This document shows positions 1 to 9,770 of a DNA stretch of 64,000 bases, in pieces. The notes beneath the pieces are model-generated. The model was given only the letters and a program-made list of their open reading frames with translations, was not told the DNA's origin and did not search any database. The DNA comes from DATFVJ01 sp963820395. Lineage in GTDB: Bacteria; Actinomycetota; Actinomycetes; Streptosporangiales; Streptosporangiaceae. The DNA lies in contig CAWGAE010000007.1 in the NCBI GenBank assembly GCA_963820395.1, positions 62,001-126,000 of the forward strand. Reading direction: 5' to 3'. Position numbers and translations under genes: made by a program. Positions within the stretch are counted from its first letter, which is position 1. Each line of letters opens with the position of its first letter.

Positions 1-485
1 CCCGACGCCACGGCATATGCCACATTGAGGCCGAGCGACGGCAGGAAGTAGTTCTCCGGCTTACCCGTGACCACGGCGAGCCCGGCGGCGACAGCCACTC
101 CGATAAAGCCACCCACCGAATGCCGGAGCGTATCCCGCCGGGCAAGCCGGTACACAAGAATCGCAAGCGCGGCGCCCCCCGCGATCCACAGCGGCGTGGT
201 CACGTTGCGTGTCCCGACGTAAACGGCCACGAACAGGGCGCCGGGTACAGCCGAGTCCAGCATCCCGCGCGTGCCGCCGAGCCGGCCAAGCAGCGCCCCA
301 GCCGACTGCGGCGCGTTACCGTGTGGTAGCGACGCCGTGGCTGTGGTGTCCCTGGCCGACACGGCCAACCCGCCATCGAGGCGGCGACCCTGATCGGCGC
401 TGGCTGTGATCTTTTTTGCTGCCCCATCGGCGGGATCCTCGGGCAGATCCGGCGAACTGCTGACCCGGCTCACACGGGATGACAT
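1..485 (-). CDS. DUF3159 family membrane protein (3' end beyond window)
   Basis: Reading the minus strand from ATG at 485 gives an open frame to the window edge, so the C-terminus is missing. After a ~65-residue polar N-terminus comes a DUF3159-like core: LLGRLGGTRGMLDSAVPGAL, then a membrane segment, LVYRLARRDTLRHSVGG, a second membrane segment, and TGKPENYFLPSLGLN. The arginine-rich linker and TGKxExYFLP motif are typical of this actinobacterial family, whose function is unknown. The start is supported by GAGGAG about ten bases upstream. There is no neighbour on the 3' side to place it in an operon. The family call rests on motif memory only. Confidence 0.72.
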   Translation of the reverse strand, partial: MSSRVSRVSSSPDLPEDPADGAAKKITASADQGRRLDGGLAVSARDTTATASLPHGNAPQSAGALLGRLGGTRGMLDSAVPGALFVAVYVGTRNVTTPLWIAGGAALAILVYRLARRDTLRHSVGGFIGVAVAAGLAVVTGKPENYFLPSLGLNVAYAVAS

Positions 486-920
486 CTTCAGTGCCTCCTC
501 GCGTTGTTGGTGATCTCCGTCGGCCGAAGACACGGTGGGATCGGTCCCGCCGCCTAACTCCTGCGTATCCGGGGATCGTAGCAACAGCGAAACGCTGCGC
601 CGACTGGCAAATATCACCGTTTGGTGATTCACAGGTCGGAAAAAGGTCGCGAGATGCTTCCTCCCGCCTGGCTGGCGCCGGTGCGCGGGAGCCTAGTTCG
701 CGGGTTGCGCGCATGCAACAGTCAGCTGCATTACTGGCTCGGCGGGCTCCTCCACGAATACTGCCAGGTTGCATAGGGTAGCCGAGTTTCCGGCACCCAT
801 ACCATGCAAATACAACTGCCCAGAGTACCGCGAAGAATAACCGGGATACGGTAAATGTGCCGACGTGCCCGACTGGCCAGGTGGTGAGACGCAACCGGGG
901 CGCGCCGGTCCCTGCCGGCG
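486..920. other. Intergenic region without recognisable gene
   Basis: It lies between the DUF3159 start and the end of the small secreted protein. The open frames here are GC-driven and arginine-rich with no domain signature. It probably carries the promoter of the DUF3159 gene, but no clear -35/-10 pair was seen. Confidence 0.5.
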
Positions 921-1310
921 CTAAGGCAACCGTGCAGGGTCCGGTACCGGTGGCCGTGTTACCGGTACCGGCGGGACGTAGATGGGGACGCACCGGTCGC
1001 CGATGAGGCGCTCAGGTGGCGGGCAGTGCGGCGGGAACACGGGAATGCAGCGCCCGTTGATTAGCCGCCTCGGCGGGAGACACCGGGGTGGCAGGACGCA
1101 CCGGTCACCGACCCGGATACGCGGCGGGAAACACGGCCGCGGCCGGGGGATGCAGGGCAGCCTGGGCAGCAGAGGCGGCGACGGGCAGAACCGGACCGGG
1201 ACCGGCGACGGGCGGGCCGGAGTGGGTGCGGCCGCGGCCGCAGGCGCGGCACCAGCTGCGATGACTGCCGCCGAGGCAACTGCAGCCACGGCAGCGAAAA
1301 TTCTTCTCAT
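921..1310 (-). CDS. Small secreted proline/cysteine-rich protein
   Basis: The ATG at 1310 begins a clean Sec signal peptide (MRRIF, then about 20 Ala/Val/Gly-rich residues ending in a poly-Ala stretch), so it is preferred over the upstream in-frame start at 1364. The mature ~100 residues are Pro-rich and carry three imperfect units of the type C-x-PPxxLIxxRCVP, with regularly spaced cysteines that could form disulfides outside the cell. GAGG lies about 15 bases upstream. No enzymatic motif is visible and the function is unknown. The repetitive cysteine pattern favours a real exported protein over a chance frame. Confidence 0.55.
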   Translation of the reverse strand: MRRIFAAVAAVASAAVIAAGAAPAAAAAPTPARPSPVPVRFCPSPPLLPRLPCIPRPRPCFPPRIRVGDRCVLPPRCLPPRRLINGRCIPVFPPHCPPPERLIGDRCVPIYVPPVPVTRPPVPDPARLP

Positions 1311-1559
1311 GCGGCAAGGTTGCCTCAGCGTAGCGTCTCTGTCACGCATCGTCAGCGTCGCCACGACCGCGCCAGTGCCACGACTGGGCTGGCAGGGAAA
1401 GGCAGGTCCGTTCCCCGCAGAGCACCCGTTCGCACGGCTGTGACCGCATCGCAGGAAGAATGCTTGATCGTCAGGGTGGCGAGGTGGCCTTGCAGGTCCG
1501 CCACTTCGTGCAGGGTTGCGCTCGCGTCGTGGAATGTCGCCTCTGAGCGCTTGTCCGCA

Positions 1560-1800
1560 GCGGCGGCCTGCACGTCGGTGAGGAAGGCGGTGAAGACGAC
1601 ATCGTCGTCTTCACCGTGCCGGACAGCGCTGCGCTCACCGAAGAAGCGGTGTTCGCCTGCGCGGCCGAGGCGATGCCCAAGTACATGCGTCGCCCACGTC
1701 ACGATCGTCGACGACATTCCGCGCACCCCACCAGCAAGATGGAAAAGTACAAACTGCGGGCCCAAGATCCTCACCGAACTCGGGATCTCACCACCGTCGT
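1560..1800 (+). pseudogene. Acyl-CoA synthetase (AMP-forming) C-terminal remnant
   Basis: Three short stretches in different frames line up as the C-terminal lid domain of an AMP-forming acyl-CoA ligase. They are GGEDDIVVFTVPDSAALTEE with AEAMPKYM, then VAHVTIVDDIPRTP, then TSKMEKYKLRA followed by KILTELGIS. In intact enzymes the 'P-T-x-K-x-x-K-Y-x-L-R' segment carries the catalytic lysine of the adenylation step. At least two frameshifts separate the pieces, and no N-terminal AMP-binding domain precedes them. This is a dead 3' fragment. Confidence 0.72.
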
Positions 1801-2149
1801 AATTCGCACCTCGCCGCCGAAGCCCGGGTTGCAGGGCAGATGCCGGGGCGACGTCGACGGCTTCGATGGTCTCGGCGAAGGCGAGGATCTTCCCGTACAT
1901 CAAATGCTTGTCGAGCTTGTCGAGCTTGTCGACGTCGACCAGCCGCGCCGCTGCGCATCACCTCCCTGCAGCAGACAGGTAGGGATGGGGCACAGCGAGA
2001 CCGTGCCGACCCCGGCGGCGTACAGGAGGGCTCCTTCGCCAGGTATAGCGGGATGGCGCCGGCCGCACGGTTGCCACGGGGTAGTCCGGCGAGCCTCTCG
2101 TGTTGACCGGGCCGACGGCGGCCAGGTAGGCGTCCTGCTCGGCGTTGGC
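1801..2149. other. Unassigned stretch between two gene relics
   Basis: No protein could be recognised on either strand. A minus-strand frame around 1800-1910 reads YGKILAFAETIEAVDVAP, which looks protein-like, but it has no assignable family and no supported start. Confidence 0.3.
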
Positions 2150-2753
2150 GGGGCGCCGCTGCTGTCCTGCTCGCCTCCGAAGGCAACGTGCCGTTCAAGC
2201 TGACCGCCCTGTTGATGGAAGCCCTGCTGGGCTAACCGGTGTCGAGCGGATTCGTCGCCCGCGCCCTGGCCCGGCTGGCGCAGCGCCTGCGGGCAGCCGG
2301 GTTCGATGAGGCGATGAAGGACGCGCTGCAAGCTGAGGACGTGCTATGCGGCGACGAGTTCCCGGCCAACGTCATCAGCAAAGACCTTGGTGAACATGGC
2401 GATCCGCTGCCAGGTGCGCCGCATCTGGTACGCCGCGCTCGGATCGCGGTCCAGGGCCGCGATCGAGAGCCTGGGCATGCTGGAGGGCTGGCACGGCTAC
2501 CTGGTCCGTGACGACTACGCCGACTGGGTATCAGTTCGACACCCAGCTCGCTGGCGTCCAGCATGCTGTGCTCAGCTGATCCGCTACTGCACCGGCGTAC
2601 TCGAGCTGCACCCGCAGTGGCAGGCCAGGCCTGGGCCGGGCAGGTGTGCGTTGCTACCTGGTCAGCGCACGCGATCACGGCATCTGCGCCATCGACGCCT
2701 TCGACGCCGCCCTCGTCGGCAAACCCTGGCTACCGGTGCCCGCAATCGCCTGA
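2150..2753 (+). pseudogene. IS66-family transposase remnant
   Basis: Scattered frames match an actinobacterial IS66 TnpC-type transposase in order: VPFKLTALLMEALLG, SSGFVARALARLAQRLRAAG with EDVLCGDEFPANV (first catalytic Asp region), IWYAALGSRSRAAIESLGM, LEGWHGYLVRDDYADW, CAQLIRYCTGVLELHP, and finally RCYLVSARDHGICAIDAF ending KPWLPVPAIA and a stop at 2751-2753. Several frameshifts and an internal deletion between LELHP and RCYLVS (removing the catalytic Glu region) make it non-functional. Confidence 0.78.
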
Positions 2754-2876
2754 CATCACGCACACCGCCGTCATCAGGTCAGGCTATCGAGCGCCGGTTC
2801 CACTGGAGTATTATCCTCCAGGATTCCGGGCATGCTGTAGTCAGCGTCTGACAGCTATGTCTGGAATGACCGTCCA

Positions 2877-3712
2877 TCAGCTACGTGCACCGGGCAGCAG
2901 TTCCACGCGAGTATCGCCGACTACGTTTATGACATAGGTCGCTGCTATGCCGTGTCGCCAGCCCACCGGCAAGACGAAGTAGCGGTCCGGGCGGGCAAGC
3001 AGCAGGCGCAGCCCGATGTAGCGGTAACGGTAGTGCTCGTCGGCAGGGAATTGCTCGACGTGTAACCCAGGTCCTGACAAGGCCAGGCGATAGGGACTGT
3101 ACACGGCGACCGCAGTCCGATCTGGCAGATCACGGGCCACTTCGGCGGCGTCATCCGTGCCCTTTGCGCTCGCCAGCAGGGCAGCCGCCCAGAACGCGCA
3201 ACTGCCGGTGATCAAGACAGCGGCAATCCTGGCGATCCGGTCAGCCGCAGGCTGCAGGTTCCCTGCCGTCCCCCCGGCCAGCGAGACAGCAGCAGGCCCG
3301 AACCGATGAAGAAAACCACGAGGTATGTGTTGATCCGCACGTGATAGGCGAGCACGGCCAAGATGACACCGGCAGCGCTTAGCGCCAGACCCACCGGACG
3401 CGCCAGCTTGCCGCTGCGCAGCAGGTAGCAGCGAACTGGCCGAGGCACCGGCAGCCACGATCGGGCGCCAGCCGCGACGGCCACCACAGCCCCCGCAACG
3501 ATCAAGCCCGGCGAGAAAAGGCTGAGGCTTTCCAGTACGAACTCAGGCACAGTAAACCCCACGCTGAAAGCGCCCACGTTGAAATAGCCGAGCCAGGAAT
3601 TCAGATACGCCCAGCCCATGTAGAACATCAGTGCCGTGATCAGTGTGGCGTTGGCGGCCAGAGGTGCAACCAGACCGCGGTCATGCTCGCCAGAACGGTG
3701 CGTGGTTGTCAC
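2877..3712 (-). pseudogene. Integral membrane protein split by a frameshift
   Basis: The GTG at 3712 overlaps the stop of the upstream lipoprotein by four bases (GTGA), so translation is probably coupled. The first ~145 residues hold about four hydrophobic segments, ending in VVFFIGSGLLL near 3290. There the frame is lost, and the reading continues in another frame as LAGGTAGNLQPAADRI, a further membrane segment (IAAVLITGSCAFWAAAL), then a ~100-residue soluble domain (YSPYRLALSGPGLHVEQFP ... VINVVGDTRVELLPGARS). Joined, this gives a coherent ~280-residue protein. The single frameshift could be a true mutation or a sequencing error. No family was recognised. Confidence 0.6.
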
Positions 3713-4305
3713 GACGGCGGGGCCGCGGGAAGCGTTGCCGGTGTCGGCGTCTGTGAGGGAGTGGTGGAAGGGGTAGACGAGGGAGACGGAGGCGACCTGG
3801 TCTCCGGCGATACCGGCAGCGGGATGAGCCCCAATCCGCGTGGCGATGGACTGCCTGAGATGAGTGGCGGTGGGATCGAATCGCCGCCATTGCCGGTACT
3901 TGACGGCCAGCCCGCGCCGTTCGACGCCCCCGAGCCGCGCGCGGAAGTGATTTGAGTTGAACTCACGGCAACGCTGCCTTCCGGGGCCGCCCTGCCCGAC
4001 GCCGCCGAGCCGCGCGCGGAAGTGATTAGAGGTGAGCTCACGGAAACGCTGCCTTCCGGGGCCGCCCTGCCCGACGCCGCCGAGCCGCAGGTGGGTTTGA
4101 TATGAGTTGAACTCACCGGCACACTATCTCCGGAACCAACATGACTGCCGCAGGCGGCACAACCGAGGAGGGCGATTGCAGCGGCCGCCGCGCGCACACG
4201 ACCGATGAGTAGGACGCCACTTAGGCCCCCGAAGCGAACCGAGGGCAGACGCCGACGGATCTCGTGCTCCTGACCCGCGTCGGCTCGACTGATTCTTCGT
4301 ATCAC
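3709..4305 (-). CDS. Repeat-containing lipoprotein
   Basis: A GTG at 4305, preceded by an AAGGGGG Shine-Dalgarno stretch, opens a 198-residue protein. An Ala-rich hydrophobic stretch ends in a lipobox (IALLGC), giving a lipidated Cys at about residue 49. The rather long N-region suggests the true start could be internal. The mature part is Ser/Gly/Pro/Ala-rich and contains three imperfect 25-residue repeats (ASGRAAPEGSVSVSS type), then a Ser/Thr/Pro-rich tail. It is probably an extracytoplasmic anchored stalk. Its stop overlaps the start of the following membrane protein gene, indicating a two-gene operon. Confidence 0.6.
   Translation of the reverse strand: MIRRISRADAGQEHEIRRRLPSVRFGGLSGVLLIGRVRAAAAAIALLGCAACGSHVGSGDSVPVSSTHIKPTCGSAASGRAAPEGSVSVSSPLITSARGSAASGRAAPEGSVAVSSTQITSARGSGASNGAGWPSSTGNGGDSIPPPLISGSPSPRGLGLIPLPVSPETRSPPSPSSTPSTTPSQTPTPATLPAAPPS
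3932..4135. repeat. 75-bp tandem repeat within lipoprotein gene
   Basis: The block beginning GAGCCGCGCGCGG recurs at 3932, 4007 and (diverged, partial) 4082, an exact 75-bp period. It encodes the 25-residue protein repeat in frame, as expected for a slippage- or recombination-prone coding repeat. Confidence 0.85.
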
Positions 4306-4448
4306 GATCCCGCCCCCTTTCCCTCGCAGTCGGTAAGAGCTTGAACCGCGACGCCCCCATCAAGGCAATCCCCTAGGCAGATACAAAAGACAACCCCGTC
4401 ATCAGGCCAGCACGCCTATGCGGACATATGTGGCCGAATGGCCACCTG

Positions 4449-4641
4449 GTGGGTGTCGGAAAATTGTGCCATCCGCTCCTGAGCCGGGATTGCTGCTCGC
4501 GGACTAATCGGGGGCGAACGGCAGCGGGGCCAGCTCCGGCTCCTGCACGATCAGCTCTCGTGACCTTCCGCCTGCTTTACCTGATCTTCGTGCGAGTGTG
4601 CGGCTGGCTGGCCCTGCTGCCCCGCTCTGACGATGTCAAGA
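4449..4641 (+). pseudogene. 5' fragment of integrase-type IS element
   Basis: It starts at a GTGGGTGTCGG terminus like the ends of the integrase-core IS copies elsewhere in the window. It then encodes the conserved N-terminus VTFRLLYLIFVRVCGWLALL and breaks off after DDVK, where other copies continue with the 'ILVLRHQLAVLRRQ' segment. IS110 sequence follows directly. Non-functional. Confidence 0.7.
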
Positions 4642-4892
4642 ACAGCCTCGACGCGGCGATCGCCGGGGTGGAGGCCCAGATGGCGGCCCGGCTCCCGCTG
4701 ACCGAGGGTGCCAAGCTGACCCAGATCGACGGTGTCGGCGTTGTCGTCGCCAGCGGCTTTGTCGCCTTCGTCGGGTCCGCGCACCGGTGGAAAAGCTGGT
4801 CTAAAGTATGGCGCGGCGCCGGGCTTGACCCCGCCCGTTCCCAATACGGCCCGGTCGATACGAGCATGTCGATCAGCCGCGAGGGTTCGGCG
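4642..4892 (+). pseudogene. IS110-family transposase remnant
   Basis: The frame continues from the upstream IS scrap into a C-terminal Tnp_20-type region of an IS110/IS116 transposase: AARLPLTEGAKLTQIDGVGV, VASGFVAFVGSAHRW, WRGAGLDPARSQYG and MSISREGSAWGRRA. This corresponds to the helix-hairpin-helix-like 'IPGVG' segment and the conserved 'GLAP...KRG...R' block. The N-terminal DEDD catalytic domain is missing and the end is cut by cadD-like sequence. Confidence 0.7.
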
Positions 4893-5046
4893 TGGGGGCG
4901 CCGGGCCAGTACTGGCCGGCCACGACCCGGGCAGCCGAGCCGCGGTGTCCGGCGCCCTGGGCGAAGAACAGCGACCGGACCAGGATGTCGTCGATGTTGG
5001 TGACGGCGAACCGCCCGGCCGCCTCCCCGATGACGCCCGAGTTCAC
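4893..5046 (-). pseudogene. Cadmium resistance transporter (CadD-like) 5' fragment
   Basis: The minus strand from GTG 5046 reads MNSGVIGEAAGRFAVTNIDD followed by ILVRSLFFAQGAGHRG and ARVVAGQYWPGA. This matches the first transmembrane helix and conserved TNIDD motif of CadD-type cadmium permeases. About 50 residues remain before the IS110 scrap cuts it. The gene begins 30 bp after the potassium channel stop on the same strand, so the two may once have been co-transcribed. Confidence 0.7.
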
Positions 5047-5076
5047 GAGTGGATGGTCTTCTGCGGGAGCACGGGC

Positions 5077-5592
5077 CTACTCGTTGGGCGGCACGGTACC
5101 AGCGCTTACCGGCCGCCGCTGCCGGCCACGGCTCACTGCCCCCACGATGACCCTAACCCCGAGCCCAATGATGACGAGATCAGCGATCATCTGGCCCGTG
5201 ACCACAAGCCGCGCCGCCTCGGTCTTGGCGGTGATATCGCCGAACCCGACCGTCGCGAACACGGTGACGGTGAAGTACACCGCGTCGGTGCGGGTCAGCG
5301 GCTCGCTGAAGTTGCTGGCGGAAATCGTGGCCATGACGACATAGGTGCTGGCGAACAGCAGCAGGAACAGCGGAACACTGGTGGCGAGGGCTTCGACCGC
5401 CCGCAGGCCCGGGAACGGTGACATGACGATCGAGCGGACCTGAAAGGCGACCAATCCAATGAGCACCACAAGCCCGATTGCCAGCATCGTGACGGCGGCT
5501 CCGGTTGAGGAGCGGTTGAGGGGCAGCAGATAGTAGATGGCTACCAGCGCGATGGTGGAGCCCACTGCCCGCAGCACAGCCCGCACGATCAT
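5077..5592 (-). CDS. Two-TM potassium channel family protein
   Basis: It encodes an ion channel with several hydrophobic helices. The pore helix and selectivity filter read YFTVTVFATVGFGDITAKTE, where TVGFGD is the canonical K+ filter, and a final membrane helix follows (VVTGQMIADLVIIGLGVRVI). No RCK/TrkA domain is present, so it is a small ~171-residue channel subunit, presumably tetrameric in the membrane. An open frame extends to 5634, but those codons lie in the inverted repeat of the adjacent IS1634 copy, so ATG 5592 is chosen. No good ribosome site is visible, and the IS insertion may have removed the original N-terminus. Confidence 0.78.
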   Translation of the reverse strand: MIVRAVLRAVGSTIALVAIYYLLPLNRSSTGAAVTMLAIGLVVLIGLVAFQVRSIVMSPFPGLRAVEALATSVPLFLLLFASTYVVMATISASNFSEPLTRTDAVYFTVTVFATVGFGDITAKTEAARLVVTGQMIADLVIIGLGVRVIVGAVSRGRQRRPVSAGTVPPNE

Positions 5593-6205
5593 GCGGCGCG
5601 AGGGTCTGGCCGGACTTCCGAAGATCATGAGCACACGATCGCGTGAAAGTGGCTGTTGACCTGGGCGAATGGCAGGCAGGCGTGATCGGGGCGTGTTACT
5701 ACAGGCTGGTGGCGACGGTTAGTCCGCAGGCGGGGTGAAGTCGAAGAACTTCGGCGGTTCACGCAGGTCAAGGGCACGCAGGATGTGCTGCTGGCCGGGG
5801 GTGGCCGCGGACCGCTGGGCGACGCGGCCGTCGGGGGTGGCGAGGGTGACCAGGTGCATGCGGTCCAGTTCGTGGCGCAGGTTGCGCCAGGTGTCGGCGG
5901 TGGCGTTCTCGGTGACCCGGATGAGCAGCAGCGCCAGCCAGCACAGCTGGATGTGGGCGCGGATGCGGTCTTCGCGGTAGTGGAAGACGGGGCGCAGCCC
6001 GAGGGCGCCCTTCATGTCCCGCCAGCCGCGTTCGACGGCGATCAACTGCTTGTAGGCGGCGGCGAGATCGTCGGGGGTGAGACACCCCATGGCGTTTGTT
6101 GTCAAGAAGAGGGTTCGGAGCCGATCATGATTCGGCGGGCATGCTGATGGCCGCCCTCCTAACGGAGCGCAGCGGGCGCAGGGGCCGCGGGCGCGGGGCA
6201 GAGGT

Positions 6206-7427
6206 CTACGCGGCAGCTAGCTGGCTGCGATGCCCCCAGGCCGTGTGCTCGTCGTAGGCGGTGCCGGTCTTGACGCAGCCGTGCAGGATGCCGGCCAGGC
6301 GGTTGGCGACGCGGCGCAGCGCGTCGGTGTGGTCTATCTCGCGTGATCTCAGCTCGTCGTAGTAGGCCCGCGCGCCTGGTGATGCGCTGATCGCAGCGAA
6401 CGCCTGGTTGTGCATCGCGTTGACCAGGTGGTCGTTGTGGATGAACCGGGCTTGCACGGTCTTCTTCTTGCCCGAGGCGATGGTCAGCGGCGAGGTGCCG
6501 GCGTAGTTGCGGCGTGCCCTGGCATCGGCGTAGCGGCCGGGCGCGTCGCCGAACTCGCCGAGCATCCGGGCGCCTGTGATTACCCCGATGCCGGGCTGGC
6601 TGAGGTAGGTCCCGGCATCAGGGTGGCGGCGAAAAAGCGACTCCACCGTGGCTTCCATCTTCTTGATCTGCTCGTTCAGTACGGTGATCACGGCGGCGGA
6701 CGCGGTCACGCTCGCCGCGTATGCTTCCGTGACGATCTCGGGCTGGCCCAGGTGCTGCTCGCGCAGCGCGGCCTGGATCTGCTGCGCCTTGCCGGCCACG
6801 TCCCGCCGGCGGGCGCGCTTGAGCGCCGCGCTGATCTGCGTGATGGTCAGCTTCGACGCCGCCGCCGGGTCGGGTGCCTTAGCCAGCAGCTCGAGGGTGT
6901 CCGGCCCGGTCAGCGTCAGCGGCGCGTAGGCGGCCAGCGCGGCCGGGAAGTACTCCCGCAGCGCCGAGCGCATCCGCAGGGCGTGCCGGGTGCGTTCCCA
7001 CACCAGCTTCTGATGGGCCCGGGCGGCCACCTTCACCGCCTCTGCCTCGTCACTGTCAGCCGCCACCTCACGCAGCTGATGACGGCGGGTACGCACCATG
7101 TCCGCCAGCGCGCCCGCATCGAAGGTGTCATCCTTCTTGCCCGGTCACCGCCACTACCTCGCGGTGCCGCGCCGCCTGCTTCGGGTTGACCGCGAACACC
7201 CGGTAGCCTGCCGCCACCAGGGCCCGCACCCACGGCCCGCGGTCCGTCTCGATCGCCAGCACCACCTGCCCCGGGTCATCGCCGTCCAGGTGCCCGGCGA
7301 CCAGCTCGTGCAGCCGCGCGATCCCGGCCACCCCCTCGGGCAGCCGCCTGGCCGCCAGCACCCGCCCCGCCTCATCCTGCAGGCACACGTCGTGATGGTC
7401 CTCAGCCCAGTCTCCGACGAAGAGCAA
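6206..7427 (-). pseudogene. IS110-family transposase, frameshifted
   Basis: The N-terminal DEDD (RuvC-like) domain starts MLFVGDWAEDHHDVCLQDEA and includes VVLAIETDRGPWVRALVAAG and a VNPKQAARHRE block. Near 7135 a frameshift separates it from KKDDTFDAGALADMVRTRR, which carries the second acidic pair. The second frame runs ~297 residues through a coiled stretch to the Tnp_20 domain (LSQPGIGVITGARMLGEFGD, RRNYAGTSPLTIASGKKK) and an intact C-terminus. Only the one frameshift disables it; IS110 enzymes normally act as a Holliday-type recombinase with a bridge RNA. It lies inside the disrupted IS1634. Confidence 0.82.
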
Positions 7428-8861
7428 CCCAGCCCTCTCCGCCGGTCGTACGGTCCGTCATGCGGGAGAACTACCAGCGCCCTAATGGATAAGGTCACGG
7501 CCCATCCGGGCCGGGGCACGCCACCCCATCAGCGGTCTATCCTCCCGGCCACCAGCGGGGGCACGGTCTCACCCAAGAACTCGAAGTCCGGGGTGTGGTT
7601 TGGGTGCTCACCCGCCAGCGGCTACCGGAGCCAAGTCTCAGATCTCCGGCAGTCGGACCTTGATCGTTGTTAAATCGGGCCCCGGGTGGTGAGCCGGTAG
7701 GTGATCGGCCTGGTGTCGCCGGGGAGGCAGGGCGGCGCGGCGTTGATCTCCTCGAGTAGCAGTTCCAGGGCGTGGCGACGCGGGGGGCGCCGGGCGGCTC
7801 AAGCTCGACGGTGATGCCGGCGGGGGTGTAGGTGATGCTCCCGGCGAGGCCGCGGATGATGGTCTGGCGGGTGATGGCCCGGTACTCGTCGTCGTCTTGC
7901 AGGTAGGCGTTGAGGTGGGTGGCGAGCCAGTGCTCGGCGTTGTGCGCGAGCAGGCGCAGCACCATCTGCAGGCCGCGCCGCCCGGCCCGCAGCAGGGCGA
8001 CCTGGGCGTTCGGGTCGATGAGGTTGGCGGGCAGTTTCGCCGGGATAGCTTCCCGGGCGGACTTGGCAGCGTCCAGCTCTTTCTCCGCCCGGGTGATCTT
8101 CTTCTGGGCGGCGGCGATCAGCCCGGCGTTCTTGACGGCGGCGGGGATGGCGGGGTCGGCCAGCATGGCGGCGTAACCTTCCCGGGCGGCGGCCAGGTTC
8201 TTCTCCGCCTGCCGGACCTTGGTGCTGGCCTGCTTGCGCGCCGGGTTGTCCATCACTTTCGTGTTCGTCTCGACGGTGGCGATGTAGTCGCAGATCTTGT
8301 CGATCCCGTAGTTCTCCGAGGCGTACTTGAGGAAGTTCTCCTCCCGCCACCGCGACTTCAGCCACGACAGGATCCCGGCCGGGCACGCTTCGAAGTCCGA
8401 CGTCAGGACCTGCAGGATGACCTGGCCGTGTTCGAACAAGGTGAGCTGCCGGGCCTGGCCGTAGTCCTTCAGGTCCACGATCTCCCCGGCCCAGGCGGCC
8501 TGCCTTGCCTTGCCGTTCACGGTGATCGTGGCCAGGACGGGCAGGCCTTCGGCACGGCCAGCGGCGCGCGCCGGTAGGTCACCCAGTGCACGCCCTGCTC
8601 GCGGCAGTGCCGGAACACCTGGGCGTACGCGCCGCCCCGGTCGAACCCGAGCATGATCCTCGATCCGTCCGCGGTGGCCTTCTTCAGCTCGGCCAGCGCC
8701 AGCGGCAGCGTGACCACCAGGCCGGACGGCTCGCCGGTGACGAAGCACACCGCCCGCCCGTCGTGCGCGGTGACGTGGGTGTCCGCCCGGCCCCTCTCCG
8801 CCTTTCCCCGCTTGTTGTTGGGCTGCCCCGCGTTTTCCGGACAGGCATTTCTTGAGCTATT

Positions 8862-9770
8862 TTATGCTGCCGCCTGATTGCTCAGGTACTGGTCCAGGAC
8901 CTCTTGCGGGGTCCGGTATCCGAGTCCTGAGTGGAGACGGTTCCGATTATAGCGGATCTCGATGTACCGTGCAATGTCCTCCCGCGCCTTCTGCCGTGTC
9001 GGGTACATGGTGCGGTGCACACGCTCAACTTTCAGTGCGCCGTTGAACGATTCCGCGAGAGCATTGTCATAGCAGATCCCGGTCCGGCCGACGGAGTGCC
9101 GTATCCCGAGGCTCTCGAGTACCGCTGCGAACTCGGCAGAAGTATAGTTACTCCCGCGGTCTGAGTGGAATATGGCTCCCTCCGGGAGGCTGAGATTACG
9201 GGCGGCCATCTCGATAGCCGCGGAGATCAGCGGTGTCTTGTAATTATCGTCCATCGCCCAGCCGACCACCTTCCTGGTGGCGCAGTCGATCACCGTGGCG
9301 AGGAAAAGCCATCCCTGCCACGTTGCAATATAGGTGATGTCACCGACCATTTTCTCGCCCGGCGCCTGCGCGGTGAAGTCGCGGCCGACCAGGTCGGGGA
9401 TCGGCCCGGCCGGGCCGCCCTCGGTCAGGCTGTGCCGCCACGGCCTCGGCTGGCACGGCTCCAGGCCCAGCTCGCGCATGAGCTTGCGGACCAGCTCCGG
9501 GCCGCACGGGACATCCCAGCGCTCCAGCTGGGCATGCACCCGGCGGTACCCGTAGGTGCCGTCGGAGTCCTCGAAGATCTTGGTGATCAGGAGCCTGAGC
9601 TGCCTCCTTCTTTCTTCCGCCGCGGATTCCTGCCGTGACCGCCATTCATAGAATCCCGATGGTGATACGCTCAGCCACCGGCACATGTTCTGGATCGTAG
9701 GAGCGCTATCCGCATCCGTGGCGCATGCGTCAGCGTACTCAGCCTCGATAAGCTCGTATTTCTCGCTCAC
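8862..9770 (-). CDS. IS3-family transposase OrfB
   Basis: 302 residues with an N-terminal HTH_21-like region (MCRWLSVSPSGFYEWRSR) and an rve integrase core. Catalytic residues are in GDITYIATWQG (D), HSDRGSNYTSAEF (D) and NALAESFNGALKVE (E, ~35 residues later). It catalyses DNA strand transfer of the IS. The GTG start overlaps the OrfA stop (GTGA), so coupled translation, or the usual -1 frameshift fusion, can supply it. All conserved segments are present, so it is likely active. Confidence 0.92.
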   Translation of the reverse strand: MSEKYELIEAEYADACATDADSAPTIQNMCRWLSVSPSGFYEWRSRQESAAEERRRQLRLLITKIFEDSDGTYGYRRVHAQLERWDVPCGPELVRKLMRELGLEPCQPRPWRHSLTEGGPAGPIPDLVGRDFTAQAPGEKMVGDITYIATWQGWLFLATVIDCATRKVVGWAMDDNYKTPLISAAIEMAARNLSLPEGAIFHSDRGSNYTSAEFAAVLESLGIRHSVGRTGICYDNALAESFNGALKVERVHRTMYPTRQKAREDIARYIEIRYNRNRLHSGLGYRTPQEVLDQYLSNQAAA

